Source: an uncultured Prevotellaceae bacterium (GTDB taxonomy: Bacteria; Bacteroidota; Bacteroidia; Bacteroidales; Bacteroidaceae). Taken from it: DNA of 63,688 nucleotides. The notes beneath the pieces were generated by a model, which worked only from the letters and a program-made list of their open reading frames with translations, was not told the origin of the DNA and ran no database searches. The position numbers and the translations under genes are program-made. Of the stretch, positions 1 through 8,350 are shown piece by piece (within the stretch, counting starts at the first letter, position 1; each line of letters opens with the position of its first letter). The DNA lies in contig CACXMM010000045.1 in NCBI GenBank assembly GCA_902768785.1, positions 1-63,688 on the forward strand. The letters are read 5' to 3'.

Positions 1-480
1 GACAAAGTGTATCTTGAAATGCTGGGACTTCCTTTGGAGTACAAGGAATCGAAACTAAGGAAAGAGATTATTGCTCACATGAAGGATTTTATCTTGGAGA
101 TGGGCAAGGACTTCTTGTTTATAGACGATGAGCACCGAGTGACGGTTGGCAGCAAAACATTTAAGGTGGATTTGCTGTTTTATCACAGGCTACTGCAATG
201 TATGATTGCCATTGAGTTGAAGACTACCGAATTTCATCCAAAGGATTTGGGACAATTAGAATTCTATTTAGAGGTCTTAGACCAAGAAGAGCGCCGTTCT
301 AATGAAAATCCAAGCATTGGCATCATTCTTTGTAAAGAGGCTGACATGGAAGTGGTACGCTATGCGTTGAATCGCAGTATGTCGCCAACGATGGTGGCTC
401 TATATAAAGAGCAGTTACAGGTTGGTAGTGTTATTCAGCGTAGCCTTGTTGAGTTTTGTAAGTTTCTAAAAAGAAAATGA
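1..480 (+). CDS. YhcG/DUF1016 family PDDEXK nuclease, C-terminal part (5' end outside window)
   Basis: The reading frame is open from base 1, so this is the last ~159 residues of a longer protein (family members are usually about 340 aa). The visible part is the C-terminal PD-(D/E)XK nuclease domain: VDLLFYHRLL followed by IAIELK gives the D...ExK catalytic pattern, followed by the family motif DLGQLEFYLEVLD. Members are common in restriction and defence islands of Bacteroidetes; the exact biological role is unsettled. A decayed gene follows 6 bp after the stop. A separate truncated copy of the N-terminal half of this family lies at 9549-9824 inside the type I restriction locus, so the family occurs twice in the window, never visibly complete. 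Confidence 0.85.
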   Translation, partial: DKVYLEMLGLPLEYKESKLRKEIIAHMKDFILEMGKDFLFIDDEHRVTVGSKTFKVDLLFYHRLLQCMIAIELKTTEFHPKDLGQLEFYLEVLDQEERRSNENPSIGIILCKEADMEVVRYALNRSMSPTMVALYKEQLQVGSVIQRSLVEFCKFLKRK

Positions 481-485
481 CATGA

Positions 486-805
486 GCAAGGTATCGATTC
501 ATTTATGGTGATCATTTGAAGTGACTGTCCCCTCAACTGTGGATGGCACTCAAGGTGGTACTCAAGATGGCACTCAAGGTAATACACTTGATATATGGAT
601 TGAAGAACAGATTATTGCAAGTATACGACTGGGCAACAGGAATGCGCAATTGAGGAGAGTGTATAGCAGCGGCTTCAGTTGCAAGTTGGAGCAAGACATG
701 CTTCACTTCCTGCAGAAAGGCAGTCTGCCCATTATCATTGTGTTAGCACGAAGGATATATGACGCTTATTGGTCATTAATTAGACTCTACGTAAACGTTA
801 ATTAG
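486..805 (+). pseudogene. Remnant of an AlbA_2/HATPase-type ATP-binding regulator (C-terminal end)
   Basis: Read from 486 the frame gives YRFIYGDH and, after one missing base near 515-518, FEVTVPSTVDGTQGGTQ. FxVTVP followed by repeated GTQ/DVTQ is the usual end of the HATPase_c_4 domain and linker of AlbA_2 putative DNA-binding proteins in Bacteroidetes. Everything upstream (the ATPase body) is missing and the tail from about residue 40 resembles nothing known to me. The last codons and the stop lie within the first units of a 22-bp repeat array. I infer a frameshifted, truncated relic; a short GTG-initiated peptide (521-805) is formally possible. Confidence 0.55.
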
Positions 806-878
806 ACTCTACGTAAACATTAAGTAGACTCTACTTTCAACGCAATCAGACTCTACTTTCATCACAGTGAGACTCTTC
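781..878 (+). repeat. 22-bp direct repeat array A1 (locus 1)
   Basis: Five units at exactly 22-bp spacing. The core TAGACTCTAC starts at 781, 803 and 825, CAGACTCTAC at 847 and GAGACTCTTC at 869. Flanking parts of the unit vary (taaacgttaat, ttcaacgcaa). No spacer DNA separates units, so it is not a CRISPR. The same array type recurs inverted at 11552-11661 and again at 39214-39311 with a different core. Confidence 0.9.
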
Positions 879-910
879 TTTGGAAACAAATTCCTTCTTT
901 AAAAAGAGCA

Positions 911-1095
911 AAAGTGCTTTCACACCTTCACACCTTCATAAGCGACTGTTTGTCAGCCATTTATGTGTGAAGCCACATTCACGCGCCTTCACATAAAAAT
1001 AAACGACGAATCCGTGAAGGTGCGTGAACGCACCTTCACACATAACGTACTCACAAATAACAAGTTACATCACTGTGAAGGTGTGAAGGCACTTT
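911..1095 (+). repeat. Nested palindrome B1 built of GTGAAGG motifs
   Basis: Outer arms 911-931 and 1075-1095 are complementary at 20 of 21 positions. Inside, GTGAAGGTGCGT (1014-1025) and ACGCACCTTCAC (1028-1039) form a second near-perfect hairpin. Motifs of the form GTGAAGG(T/C)GTGAAGG recur throughout. A 71-residue open frame here (963-1178) is a by-product of the repeats: the same peptide pattern appears from the related block near 11.7 kb on the other strand. Confidence 0.85.
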
Positions 1096-1154
1096 TTCAC
1101 TTCAACGAAAGAGTAATTCAACTTCATCTCCCGAGAATGCCATTTTTACCTACT

Positions 1155-1239
1155 AAGAATATCGTTTTTAGTTTCTGAAAACAGTCTTTTTGCATCCTAA
1201 GAACTATGTTTACAGGGGATAAGAACTATGTTTTGACGG
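1155..1239 (+). repeat. 22-bp direct repeat array C1 (locus 1)
   Basis: Units start at 1155, 1177, 1199 and 1221, exactly 22 bp apart. Each has the plan AAGAACTATGTTT(t/a)(c/g)AG, a short imperfect palindrome. Related arrays with AAAAC-nnn-GTTTT units are at 12059 and 38792. The last units run into the 3' end of the PPOX gene, so the terminal residues of that protein are repeat-encoded. Confidence 0.85.
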
Positions 1240-1707
1240 ATTATTCCTATGACAATAACGTTCACCAACAAAGCCATTGCTAACTTCGCCTGTCATCAGG
1301 TCGAAGTGCTTGAACACGGGTGGTGTGGGTGCCAGGTCGTAATAATCCATCTCAGCAACAGGCAGACAGAAATAGACCATCTGGTCGTAGCTGTTATAAA
1401 GACGTGAGAGTACGTCATTATGATCATAGATCCAACGCTTTGTCTCGTCTTCAACATTGAAGTTCGCCATACCGGAACAGCGCACGGAGACATTACCTTC
1501 GTAAGCTATCAATTCCACGTTGGGGTTCTTGCGCAACTCATGCCAAACGGCTTTCTTCTCGGAAGTGGCAAAGTAGAGCACGTTGCCTTCCTGCTTCATG
1601 ATCTGGAAGATACGCAACTTAGAGATGTTGTCCTCGCTCGTAGCAAGGGCAACATCCTTATGCTCACGTAGAAACTGCAATGCTTTTTCCATTGGCACGA
1701 TTACCAT
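1210..1707 (-). CDS. Pyridoxamine 5'-phosphate oxidase-like (PPOX/FMN-binding split-barrel) protein
   Basis: About 165 aa with the PPOX split-barrel layout: N-terminal helix (FLREHKDVALAT), the strand LRIFQIM, then VLYFATSEKKAVWHELRKNPNVELIAY, typical of flavin- or F420-dependent NimA/PPOX-like proteins. Substrate is unknown. The ATG at 1707 overlaps the stop of the upstream cupin gene by 7 bp; an ATG at 1692 (MEKALQFL) is an alternative that begins nearer the conserved fold. The C-terminal dozen residues (NNPSKHSSYPL) are encoded by the edge of repeat array C1, so the natural end may have been replaced. It forms a two-gene unit with the cupin gene, divergent from an HxlR regulator. Confidence 0.8.
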   Translation of the reverse strand: MVIVPMEKALQFLREHKDVALATSEDNISKLRIFQIMKQEGNVLYFATSEKKAVWHELRKNPNVELIAYEGNVSVRCSGMANFNVEDETKRWIYDHNDVLSRLYNSYDQMVYFCLPVAEMDYYDLAPTPPVFKHFDLMTGEVSNGFVGERYCHRNNPSKHSSYPL

Positions 1708-2156
1708 TTCAGTTCGTCCTGCAGGATAACACCATCCGTCATAGGACTGTCAGCTTCGGTGAAGGCATTGGCCTTATACTGGATGCAGAGCATCGTCAGG
1801 TTCTCGCTTCCCGTGTTCTTCAGTGCGCGCTTGCCATCGGGAGCCACACGGATGATGGTGCCTTCGCTTACAGGGAATATCTCACCGTCAACCTGATACT
1901 GTCCCTCACCCTTCAGGATGATGTAAAGTTCCTCGTGTGTCTTGTGAGTATGCAGGAAACCGCTGTCCTGACCTGGCACGAGTGTCTGGAAACTCTGTTC
2001 GCTGCCTGTGGCACCTACGGCCTGACCAGCAAACACCTTGCCCTGAATTGTCACGTCAGGCCCCATCGGCAATACGTGCTCAATAATCTCGTTCATCTTA
2101 CCCACGCTCACTGCGCTGAAGTTCTTACCGCTTTTGATTGTCTCAATCTGTTTCAT
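1701..2156 (-). CDS. Single-domain cupin protein
   Basis: 151 aa. The cupin signature is clear: GFLHTHKTHEELYIILKG (HxH, three residues, E, then G) followed by a second motif around PDGKRALKNTGSENL. The His and Glu residues would bind one metal ion. Function cannot be assigned from sequence. It is followed by the PPOX gene with a 7-bp overlap, and it diverges from the HxlR regulator gene 250 bp away. A TACCTTTG -7 box on this strand (2205-2212) gives its likely promoter. The cupin/PPOX/HxlR grouping suggests a small redox or electrophile response unit; that is inference. Confidence 0.85.
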   Translation of the reverse strand: MKQIETIKSGKNFSAVSVGKMNEIIEHVLPMGPDVTIQGKVFAGQAVGATGSEQSFQTLVPGQDSGFLHTHKTHEELYIILKGEGQYQVDGEIFPVSEGTIIRVAPDGKRALKNTGSENLTMLCIQYKANAFTEADSPMTDGVILQDELKW

Positions 2157-2204
2157 GATGTTTTATTTTTAATGTTTATACCAATGTTTTTATATTTGAT
2201 GTTG

Positions 2205-2384
2205 CAAAGGTACGGCTATTAATCCATTCCCACAAGAAGGCACTTTTTGGTGAGATAGTTACCAAAAAGTAGGAATTGCAGGAAATCAAGGGGTACGGAA
2301 ATCAGACTTTAATATACTTTAACGTTACTTTCCCAATCGGCTATACTGTAAGTTTTGTTATTCAGTAACTATTTGTTACCTTTG
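2205..2384. promoter_or_regulatory. Divergent promoter region of cupin-PPOX and hxlR genes with a probable operator
   Basis: Leftward: TACCTTTG -7 box at 2205-2212. Rightward: TACCTTTG at 2377-2384 with TTTTG at about 2353. The palindrome GTAAC-TATTT-GTTAC (2365-2379) overlaps the rightward -7 box, and a related half site TAGTTACC lies at 2256-2263. HxlR proteins often repress themselves and a divergent neighbour, so this is the likely operator. Confidence 0.55.
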
Positions 2385-2406
2385 CAGTCGTTATTAAAAG
2401 TTGAAC

Positions 2407-2769
2407 ATGATGGCAGACATAAAAGCAGAGTATCTTTCATGCCCTATCCGACAGGTCTTAAGTCGATTCGGTGATAAATGGTCGCTCTTGGTTCTCTTCT
2501 TATTGAACAAGAGCGAAACGGGTGTACTTCGTTTTAATGAAATGAGCAGGATGATGACTGATTGCTCCCAAAAGATGCTATCTCAAACATTGAAGAATTT
2601 GGAGCAATACAATCTGGTGCATCGAGAGGTCTATCCGCAGGTGCCCCCAAAGGTGGAGTACTCCCTCACAGAAACAGGCAAATCACTGATGCCATCTATT
2701 ACGTCTTTGATTGACTGGGCATATCAGCATTTTGATGATGTGGTTACGAAAGACATGATTAGTGACTGA
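2407..2769 (+). CDS. HxlR family winged-helix transcriptional regulator
   Basis: About 120 aa. Starts SCPIRQVLSRFGDKWSLLVL, the family hallmark, with the conserved N-terminal Cys that acts as redox or electrophile sensor in several HxlR members; then the recognition region RFNEMSRMMTDCSQKMLSQTLKNLEQ and wing VEYSLTETGKSL. ATG at 2407 (second ATG 2410) is chosen over a TTG at 2401. The divergent cupin-PPOX pair is its likely target, with a palindrome over its own -7 box suggesting autorepression. Confidence 0.9.
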   Translation: MMADIKAEYLSCPIRQVLSRFGDKWSLLVLFLLNKSETGVLRFNEMSRMMTDCSQKMLSQTLKNLEQYNLVHREVYPQVPPKVEYSLTETGKSLMPSITSLIDWAYQHFDDVVTKDMISD

Positions 2770-2785
2770 CCTTCATTCAGTTCAT

Positions 2786-3400
2786 TCATAGCATTATCTT
2801 AGGGCAATGATTAAAGGTACATTCCCATACGACCAATTCCCTGGGCAGCGTGATGATCTTCAGTCGTTCATACCATATACGATGAGAGCCCTCAATATGC
2901 TTCTGGGTATGGCCACTGATGATATAGTAAGTGGCCGAGTATTCATCCATCATGTCAAAGAAAACCTTTTTAATACGAGAGCACTTCTCATTGATGGCAT
3001 TGTCGAGCGGGTCAACCAGATGGTTAACCCCCTCAACAATCTTCTCTTTATCCAACGTCTTTGCCGTGACAATATAATAGCGTGTCAGTTCCTCACGATA
3101 CTCACTCAGTCGTTTGAACTCGATGCCCTCGGGATGAGCCAAGAAGAGCAGATATACCGCCTTGTGCACAGGCTGCAGCTCCACCTCTTTGTTATAGTCA
3201 ACGAGGAAGAAACGATAGTTCTTCGTGATAAGCAACCTGCTCAGTTTCGGTCTTGCCGCTTCAATGCGCAGCTCTTCCAGTAAAGGCGCACCTATGGCCC
3301 GCAGCAACAGGTCGTTGCGGTTTGCCTTTTGCAGCTGTCCTACCAGAAGCCTCAGCTGTTCGGCCAGTTCTTCAGGTGATTGATGAGAAAGGTCGTTCAT
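2786..3400 (-). CDS. Unknown conserved-looking protein coupled to the ftsZ paralog
   Basis: 204 aa from [12 protein letters not shown]. The ATG at 3400 overlaps the stop of the upstream ftsZ-like gene as ATGA, indicating translational coupling; an upstream in-frame start (3442) would lie inside ftsZ. Soluble, no signal peptide or membrane segment. Contains a helical N-terminus (residues 1-45) and a mixed C-terminal part with RYYIVTAKTLDKEKIVEG and SRIKKVFFDMMDEY. I do not recognise the family. The strict coupling suggests it works with the FtsZ paralog. Confidence 0.75.
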   Translation of the reverse strand: MNDLSHQSPEELAEQLRLLVGQLQKANRNDLLLRAIGAPLLEELRIEAARPKLSRLLITKNYRFFLVDYNKEVELQPVHKAVYLLFLAHPEGIEFKRLSEYREELTRYYIVTAKTLDKEKIVEGVNHLVDPLDNAINEKCSRIKKVFFDMMDEYSATYYIISGHTQKHIEGSHRIWYERLKIITLPRELVVWECTFNHCPKIML

Positions 3401-4668
3401 TCCGTATCCTCGTATAACAGCGCTCCCAACATCCTTCTCCACTTGTCAATGATGGTTTCAGGCTTCTTTCCCCCCTCATCCTTCGGCTTCTCAGGCTCCG
3501 CTTCCTCAACCGTTTCCTCCGACTGCTGTTCTTCCACTATCGGTTCCGGCTCAGGATTCTCCACAAACGGCAGCTCCTGTACCAGCGCCTCCTGCATGGT
3601 TGGAGACTTCGCTGGTTTATAGAGCATCGGTATCAGATCCTCGTAATAGTTATCCTCATCATGGTGTACATCCCTTTTCACCTCACTGCGCAGTTCGTCC
3701 TCCACACCTGTAGCCAGGATGGTTACTTTTACATCCTCACCCAAAGAGTCATCGGAAGCAGTACCCCAGATCACATCAATATTCGGATCCAGCTGGTCGA
3801 AGAAGTCATCTATCTCCTGTAGCTCGCGAACATAAATCGGGTGCGTGTCACTGGCATAGATATTGAAGAGAATCCTTTTGGCCTTCCCGATGTCGTTACC
3901 ATACAGCAACGGCGAGTCGAGCGCATCCAGAATCGCCCTCTCCACCCGGTGATCTCCGCTGGCACGTCCCATCGCCATGATAGCCCCGCCACCATTCTTC
4001 ATCGTTGTCTCCACATCGCGGAAGTCACTCTTGATCCCTCCGTCACTGGGCAAGGTGATCAGCTCTGCTATTCCCTTCACAGCATCCATCAACACATTGT
4101 CAGCCCGTTGGAAAGCCTCCTTGACCGACATGTCTGAGTCGGAATACACATCGCAGAGCTTCTCATTGTTCACGATCAGCAACGCATCCACATTCTTGCG
4201 CATCTCCTCCACGCCCTTCAGTGCTTTAATGATCTTCCTTTTCTTCTCGAAATAGAACGGAATGGTTACAACGCCCACCGTGAGCAATCCCATATTCTTC
4301 GCCACTGCCGCCACCACAGGAGCAGCACCGGTACCCGTACCGCCACCCATTCCTGCCGTCACGAACACCATCTTCGTACCGTCGGAGAGCAGTTTCTCTA
4401 TATCAGAAATACTGTTCTCCGCCTCCGTTTTACCCAATTCAGGATTAGCCCCAGCACCAAGTCCTGATTCCCCCAGCATAATTTTCACTGGCACGGGAGA
4501 ACGGGAGAGCGACTGGCTATCCGTATTGCATACTGCATAGGTCACACCCTCCACTCTCTCGTTATACATATTTCGTACAGCATTGCAGCCGCCACCACCA
4601 ACGCCAACCACCTTGATGATGCCCTGCATTTTATCCTCTACAATATCAAAATCCAAAATCGTATCCAT
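3397..4668 (-). CDS. FtsZ-like tubulin GTPase, paralog outside the division cluster
   Basis: 423 aa. The nucleotide-binding half is intact: [13 protein letters not shown] (22-34), CNTDSQSL, and the tubulin signature GGGTGTG (108-114). The T7 synergy loop (211-219) reads GIKSDFRDV: the two aspartates needed for GTP hydrolysis across the subunit interface are kept (D215, D218) but the usual Asn is Lys (K213). After residue ~330 comes an acidic, proline-rich linker and a short basic/hydrophobic tail ([16 protein letters not shown]). The usual neighbours (mur, ftsQ, ftsA) are absent, and a coupled unknown gene follows. It is most likely a second FtsZ; it could be the only one if this lineage has moved it. 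Confidence 0.8.
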   Translation of the reverse strand: MDTILDFDIVEDKMQGIIKVVGVGGGGCNAVRNMYNERVEGVTYAVCNTDSQSLSRSPVPVKIMLGESGLGAGANPELGKTEAENSISDIEKLLSDGTKMVFVTAGMGGGTGTGAAPVVAAVAKNMGLLTVGVVTIPFYFEKKRKIIKALKGVEEMRKNVDALLIVNNEKLCDVYSDSDMSVKEAFQRADNVLMDAVKGIAELITLPSDGGIKSDFRDVETTMKNGGGAIMAMGRASGDHRVERAILDALDSPLLYGNDIGKAKRILFNIYASDTHPIYVRELQEIDDFFDQLDPNIDVIWGTASDDSLGEDVKVTILATGVEDELRSEVKRDVHHDEDNYYEDLIPMLYKPAKSPTMQEALVQELPFVENPEPEPIVEEQQSEETVEEAEPEKPKDEGGKKPETIIDKWRRMLGALLYEDTE

Positions 4669-4808
4669 GCTCTTTCTCTACTTATCATTCAATGGTCAGT
4701 AATGCCTTTCTCTTTTTGACTGCAAATATAATCAAAAAGCAGAAGAATTCCAAAAGAAAAATGCTCCGCAAGGCTTGCGAAAATGTCTTTTTCTCCTATC
4801 ACGTCGAT

Positions 4809-4841
4809 AAAAACCGCCATGCGTATCTCTACGCATGGCGG
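4809..4841 (-). terminator. Rho-independent terminator of the type I restriction operon
   Basis: Perfect 12-bp stem (4814-4825 with 4830-4841, arms CCGCCATGCGTA) and TCTC loop. On the minus strand it is followed by TTTTTATC. It lies 40 bp beyond the hsdR stop. Confidence 0.85.
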
Positions 4842-4879
4842 GCATTAATCAACACTATCCTATATGAAGGATAATCCTT

Positions 4880-7321
4880 CTATGCGCTATACAATCTTCG
4901 TTGCAACTCAAAGTAATGCGCTCTTATATCTGCAACCGACATGTTCAATTTTTCCTTAGCATCGCTCACTGAGTTAAACATGATGGTTATATAAGTCTTT
5001 AAGTTATCAGAACTCAGTTCCTTGAAACCGTTGTTGACATAGTATTCCAGAATGAGGTTGTCAAATGCTTGCTGCTCCTTGCTCAAAGAATCCACATACT
5101 GCTTCTTCACAAGTTCTACTCTCCTTACCCTCTCTATAGGTGTCGATTCATAAGCAATAAATTCAAGCACGTCGAGCAAGTCGCATTTCTGCATTTTGAG
5201 CATGTTCTTCAGAAGATTCAGCTTATCCTCAGCAAAACCTGCTTCATCCAACGTCCTCAGCAAATCTTCACGGGTTTCTGGGTTTGACCATTTTTGCCTG
5301 AGGTCGTCAGCCCCTGAGAAGAAATCAGGAATCCTACCGAATAGCTTATTCACATATTCATCAAGTGTAATAAATTCATCGCCATAGAATATCTTCTGCT
5401 CCCATGTTGTTTGAAGAGAGAGCCTTCTACCTGAAGATAACTTAATATCTATCAGATTCGTTTTCGGCACCTCGCATGTACAAGGATTGTTACCACAAAC
5501 AGGGCACACCCTCTCATCACCAAAATACTTACCACCCTCTTCCTCTGGTAGTGGCGCATAAGGCGTCTTCTTCATGCAAGTACAAGGCCAGTTGCCACAA
5601 ACAGGACAATATTGATCACCATCCCATTCTGGGTCTTTGAACATCTCGCTTGCACCTACAAAATCATAGATGGTGAAATAATACTTCTTGTCAAACAAGC
5701 GTGTGCCGCGACCGATAATCTGCTTAAACTCCACCATGTTCTGAACAGGGCGCATCAATACGATGTTGCGCACATTGCGGGCATCAACGCCTGTACTCAA
5801 CTTATACGATGTTGTCAAGATAGTGGGCAACAATTTCTCGTTATCTTGGAAGGCTCTCAACGTTGCTTCTCCCACTTCTCCATCATCGGCGGTCACGCGC
5901 TCACAATAGTTGCTGGCAGGGCGTTTTTTATGCTTGTTCACCATGTCGCGAACGATCATGGCATGCTTCTGAGTGGCACAGAAGATGATGGTCTTCTCGT
6001 CAGGGTCAATCTTGTTCAGGAACTCCTGCACACGATGTTCGTCACGCTCCTTTATCTGTATTCTGCCATTATAAAAATCCGACTCCGAGTAAACCTTTTC
6101 CATGTCTATCTCTCCGCTCTTCACGATGTCGCCTTCCTGATACTTGTAGTCGTCAATGTTGCTCGTAGAGATGTCCACACGGAATGGAACAAGGAAACCG
6201 TCTTCAATGCCTTGTTTCAGCGAGTAGGTATATACAGGCTCCCCGAAGTAGGCGTAGGTATTGGCATTGACCTTTCTTCTTGGTGTGGCAGTCATACCCA
6301 ATTGATAAGCGGAATCGAAATACTCCATCAGTTTTCGCCACTCACTTTCATCATTGGCTCCACCACGATGACACTCGTCAATGATGATGAAGTCGAAGAA
6401 ATCGCGCTCATACTGCATATAGTATGGCTGGTCGTCTGCGCCTTCAGGCAATTTGATGCCTTGTTCCTCTGCCTTTTGTGCATTAGGTGATGTCATCATC
6501 GTCTGGAAGATGGTGAAATAGAGATTGCGTGCTGTGGGAACCTTGTAGTTGTTCTTTTTCAACTCCTTGGGTGTTACACGACACATCGCATCTTCAGGGA
6601 ACTGGTCGAAATCGTTGATGGCCTGATTAGCCAGAATGTTTCTGTCGGCAATAAACAGGATTCTTGGAGCACGTTCAACACCTTTTGTGCACCACTTCGT
6701 CTGCGTCAGTTTCCAGCATATCTGGAAAGCCGTGTAGGTTTTTCCCGTTCCCGTTGCCATGGTCAGCAAGATACGGTTTCTCTGCTTTGCCACTGCCTCC
6801 AGCACATTCTTGATGGCTATCTCCTGATAGTAGCGAGGCTGGCGGCCACCACTACGATTGAGCGCACAGAGATTGAACTTGTCACGCCAAGGGTTCTCGT
6901 CGGGGAAGGTCATCTGCCACAAGTCCTGTGGCGATGGGAAAGAGTCTATATCATGTTCCTTGCTGGGTATGATATATTCTCCGTTGCGGTTCTTGACACC
7001 CATGTCGATATACCATATCTCATCACCATTGGTACTATAGGTATAACGGATCTTCAGGGCATCGGCATAGAGCTTGGCTTGGTCAACCCCTTCAGCCACA
7101 TCCTTCTCGTCGCTCTTGGCCTCTATCACGGCAAGTTTCTGCCCTTTGTATTCAAGGATATAGTCAGCTTTCTTCGGGTTCTTATGGCCAGTAGTGGTGA
7201 TACGGCCAGGCGCAATATAAGCACTCTGTTCCACCAGTATCTTACTGCCTGGAACAATCCCCCAACCAGCATCTCTTAGCTTCGGGTCAATCTTATTAAA
7301 TCGTGTCTGCGCTTCGTTCAT
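4880..7321 (-). CDS. hsdR: Type I restriction enzyme R subunit (EcoEI-like HsdR)
   Basis: 813 aa, full length for the EcoEI-type. N-terminal nuclease domain with the D...ExK pattern (ADYILEY...LAVIEAK); SF2 helicase core with Walker A MATGTGKT, DECH box (IIDECHRGG), motif III GMTATPRR and motif VI QIIGRGTRL. Two Cys clusters, YCPVCGNWPCTC and VCPVCGNNPCTC, follow the helicase core and look like paired zinc knuckles. C-terminal helical segment would bind the modification complex. It is last in the operon, 6 bp after rhuM. With the M subunit gene broken in this sequence, R would lack its partner for DNA targeting. Confidence 0.93.
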   Translation of the reverse strand: MNEAQTRFNKIDPKLRDAGWGIVPGSKILVEQSAYIAPGRITTTGHKNPKKADYILEYKGQKLAVIEAKSDEKDVAEGVDQAKLYADALKIRYTYSTNGDEIWYIDMGVKNRNGEYIIPSKEHDIDSFPSPQDLWQMTFPDENPWRDKFNLCALNRSGGRQPRYYQEIAIKNVLEAVAKQRNRILLTMATGTGKTYTAFQICWKLTQTKWCTKGVERAPRILFIADRNILANQAINDFDQFPEDAMCRVTPKELKKNNYKVPTARNLYFTIFQTMMTSPNAQKAEEQGIKLPEGADDQPYYMQYERDFFDFIIIDECHRGGANDESEWRKLMEYFDSAYQLGMTATPRRKVNANTYAYFGEPVYTYSLKQGIEDGFLVPFRVDISTSNIDDYKYQEGDIVKSGEIDMEKVYSESDFYNGRIQIKERDEHRVQEFLNKIDPDEKTIIFCATQKHAMIVRDMVNKHKKRPASNYCERVTADDGEVGEATLRAFQDNEKLLPTILTTSYKLSTGVDARNVRNIVLMRPVQNMVEFKQIIGRGTRLFDKKYYFTIYDFVGASEMFKDPEWDGDQYCPVCGNWPCTCMKKTPYAPLPEEEGGKYFGDERVCPVCGNNPCTCEVPKTNLIDIKLSSGRRLSLQTTWEQKIFYGDEFITLDEYVNKLFGRIPDFFSGADDLRQKWSNPETREDLLRTLDEAGFAEDKLNLLKNMLKMQKCDLLDVLEFIAYESTPIERVRRVELVKKQYVDSLSKEQQAFDNLILEYYVNNGFKELSSDNLKTYITIMFNSVSDAKEKLNMSVADIRAHYFELQRRLYSA

Positions 7322-7327
7322 TGGATG

Positions 7328-8347
7328 TTATTCCTTGTCTGTATTATCTTGTTCCACAATTCTTCTTTCCAAATCCTCCAGCATCTTCAGGTCATCGGCA
7401 TCAGCAGCTTGCGCTTCCATCTGTTTACGCTTGGTGTTGAAAACATCATAGACTTGCTTAGCTGTTTCCTCAGCTTCGTAGTTTGTAACGCTACCTGTAC
7501 CTTGCAATATGTCTTTTTCCTGAAATGTCAACAGGTTGTCCACATTCTTGCGCCAATAGTCAAGAGTAAGGTCGCGCCGACCCCTCACCCGTTCTTCGGC
7601 ACTTGTCAGGAAGATATCTACCAAACGGTTCAAAGAGTCGATTTCCTCATTCTGCAGATAGTTCTTGGCTACGATAACATCACCCTTTCTTACGATGCTG
7701 CCTTTCCATGTAGTGAGTCCCATATTGGGCTGTGTGGCATCTGCACGACTGACAATCAATTCAGCAGCCGTCTTATGAGTAACGGCATAGAGCAGTTTGT
7801 TCTGCGTTTCTGCAAAGAACATCTGAGTTGCTTTGTCGCTCTTATCGTAGTCGCTGCTGAGTGCAAAGAGGTTTCGTATCTTCTGATAAAAGCGTTTCTC
7901 TGAAGCCCGGATATCACGGATGCGAAGCAGCAATTCATCGAAGTAGTCTGGTCGCCCGTCAGGATTCTTCAGCCGTTCATCATCCATCGTAAAACCTTTC
8001 ACCAGATATTCTGTCAGGTGTTCTGTTGCCCATTGACGGAATTGGGTGCCGCGAATGCCTCGAACACGATAGCCTACGGCAATAATCATCTCAAGAGAGT
8101 AGAATACCACGTTGTAATTCTTGCCATCAGCGGCAGTAGTCAAATATTCTTTGACAACTGAATTTTCATGTAATTCCTTTTCTTTCAGTATGTTAATGAT
8201 ATGATAACTGATGGTCTGCTTCGAGGTGGCAAAAAGTTCTGCCATCTGTTGCTGGTTCAGCCAGATCTTGCCATCCTTGGCAAAGAGGGCTACTGATGCT
8301 CGCCCGTCAGCTGTGCGATAGATGATGATATTCTGCTGTTCGTCCAT
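7328..8347 (-). CDS. RhuM family protein embedded in the restriction locus
   Basis: 339 aa. N-terminal RhuM domain with the HTH-like stretch IWLNQQQMAELFATSKQTISYHI and the typical YSLEMIIAVGYRVRGIRGTQFRQWA. C-terminal half is helical. The family was named for a Salmonella SPI-3 gene and is often carried within type I restriction operons of gut Bacteroidetes; the molecular function is not established. It sits between hsdS (3-bp gap) and hsdR (6-bp gap), so it is made with the restriction enzyme and may regulate or gate it. Confidence 0.88.
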   Translation of the reverse strand: MDEQQNIIIYRTADGRASVALFAKDGKIWLNQQQMAELFATSKQTISYHIINILKEKELHENSVVKEYLTTAADGKNYNVVFYSLEMIIAVGYRVRGIRGTQFRQWATEHLTEYLVKGFTMDDERLKNPDGRPDYFDELLLRIRDIRASEKRFYQKIRNLFALSSDYDKSDKATQMFFAETQNKLLYAVTHKTAAELIVSRADATQPNMGLTTWKGSIVRKGDVIVAKNYLQNEEIDSLNRLVDIFLTSAEERVRGRRDLTLDYWRKNVDNLLTFQEKDILQGTGSVTNYEAEETAKQVYDVFNTKRKQMEAQAADADDLKMLEDLERRIVEQDNTDKE

Positions 8348-8350
8348 AAT

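Noticed and set aside
963-1178. 71-aa protein on plus strand
   Set aside because: Its sequence is the translation of the GTGAAGG palindromes. The same peptide pattern appears from the opposite strand in locus 2 (11654-11968), so the likeness comes from the repeat and not from a gene.
781-1239. CRISPR array
   Set aside because: Units abut at a 22-bp period with no unique spacers, the units are degenerate, and no cas gene is near.
3397-4668. Housekeeping ftsZ of the division cluster
   Set aside because: No mur, ftsQ or ftsA neighbour, and the synergy loop Asn is Lys; kept as a paralog.
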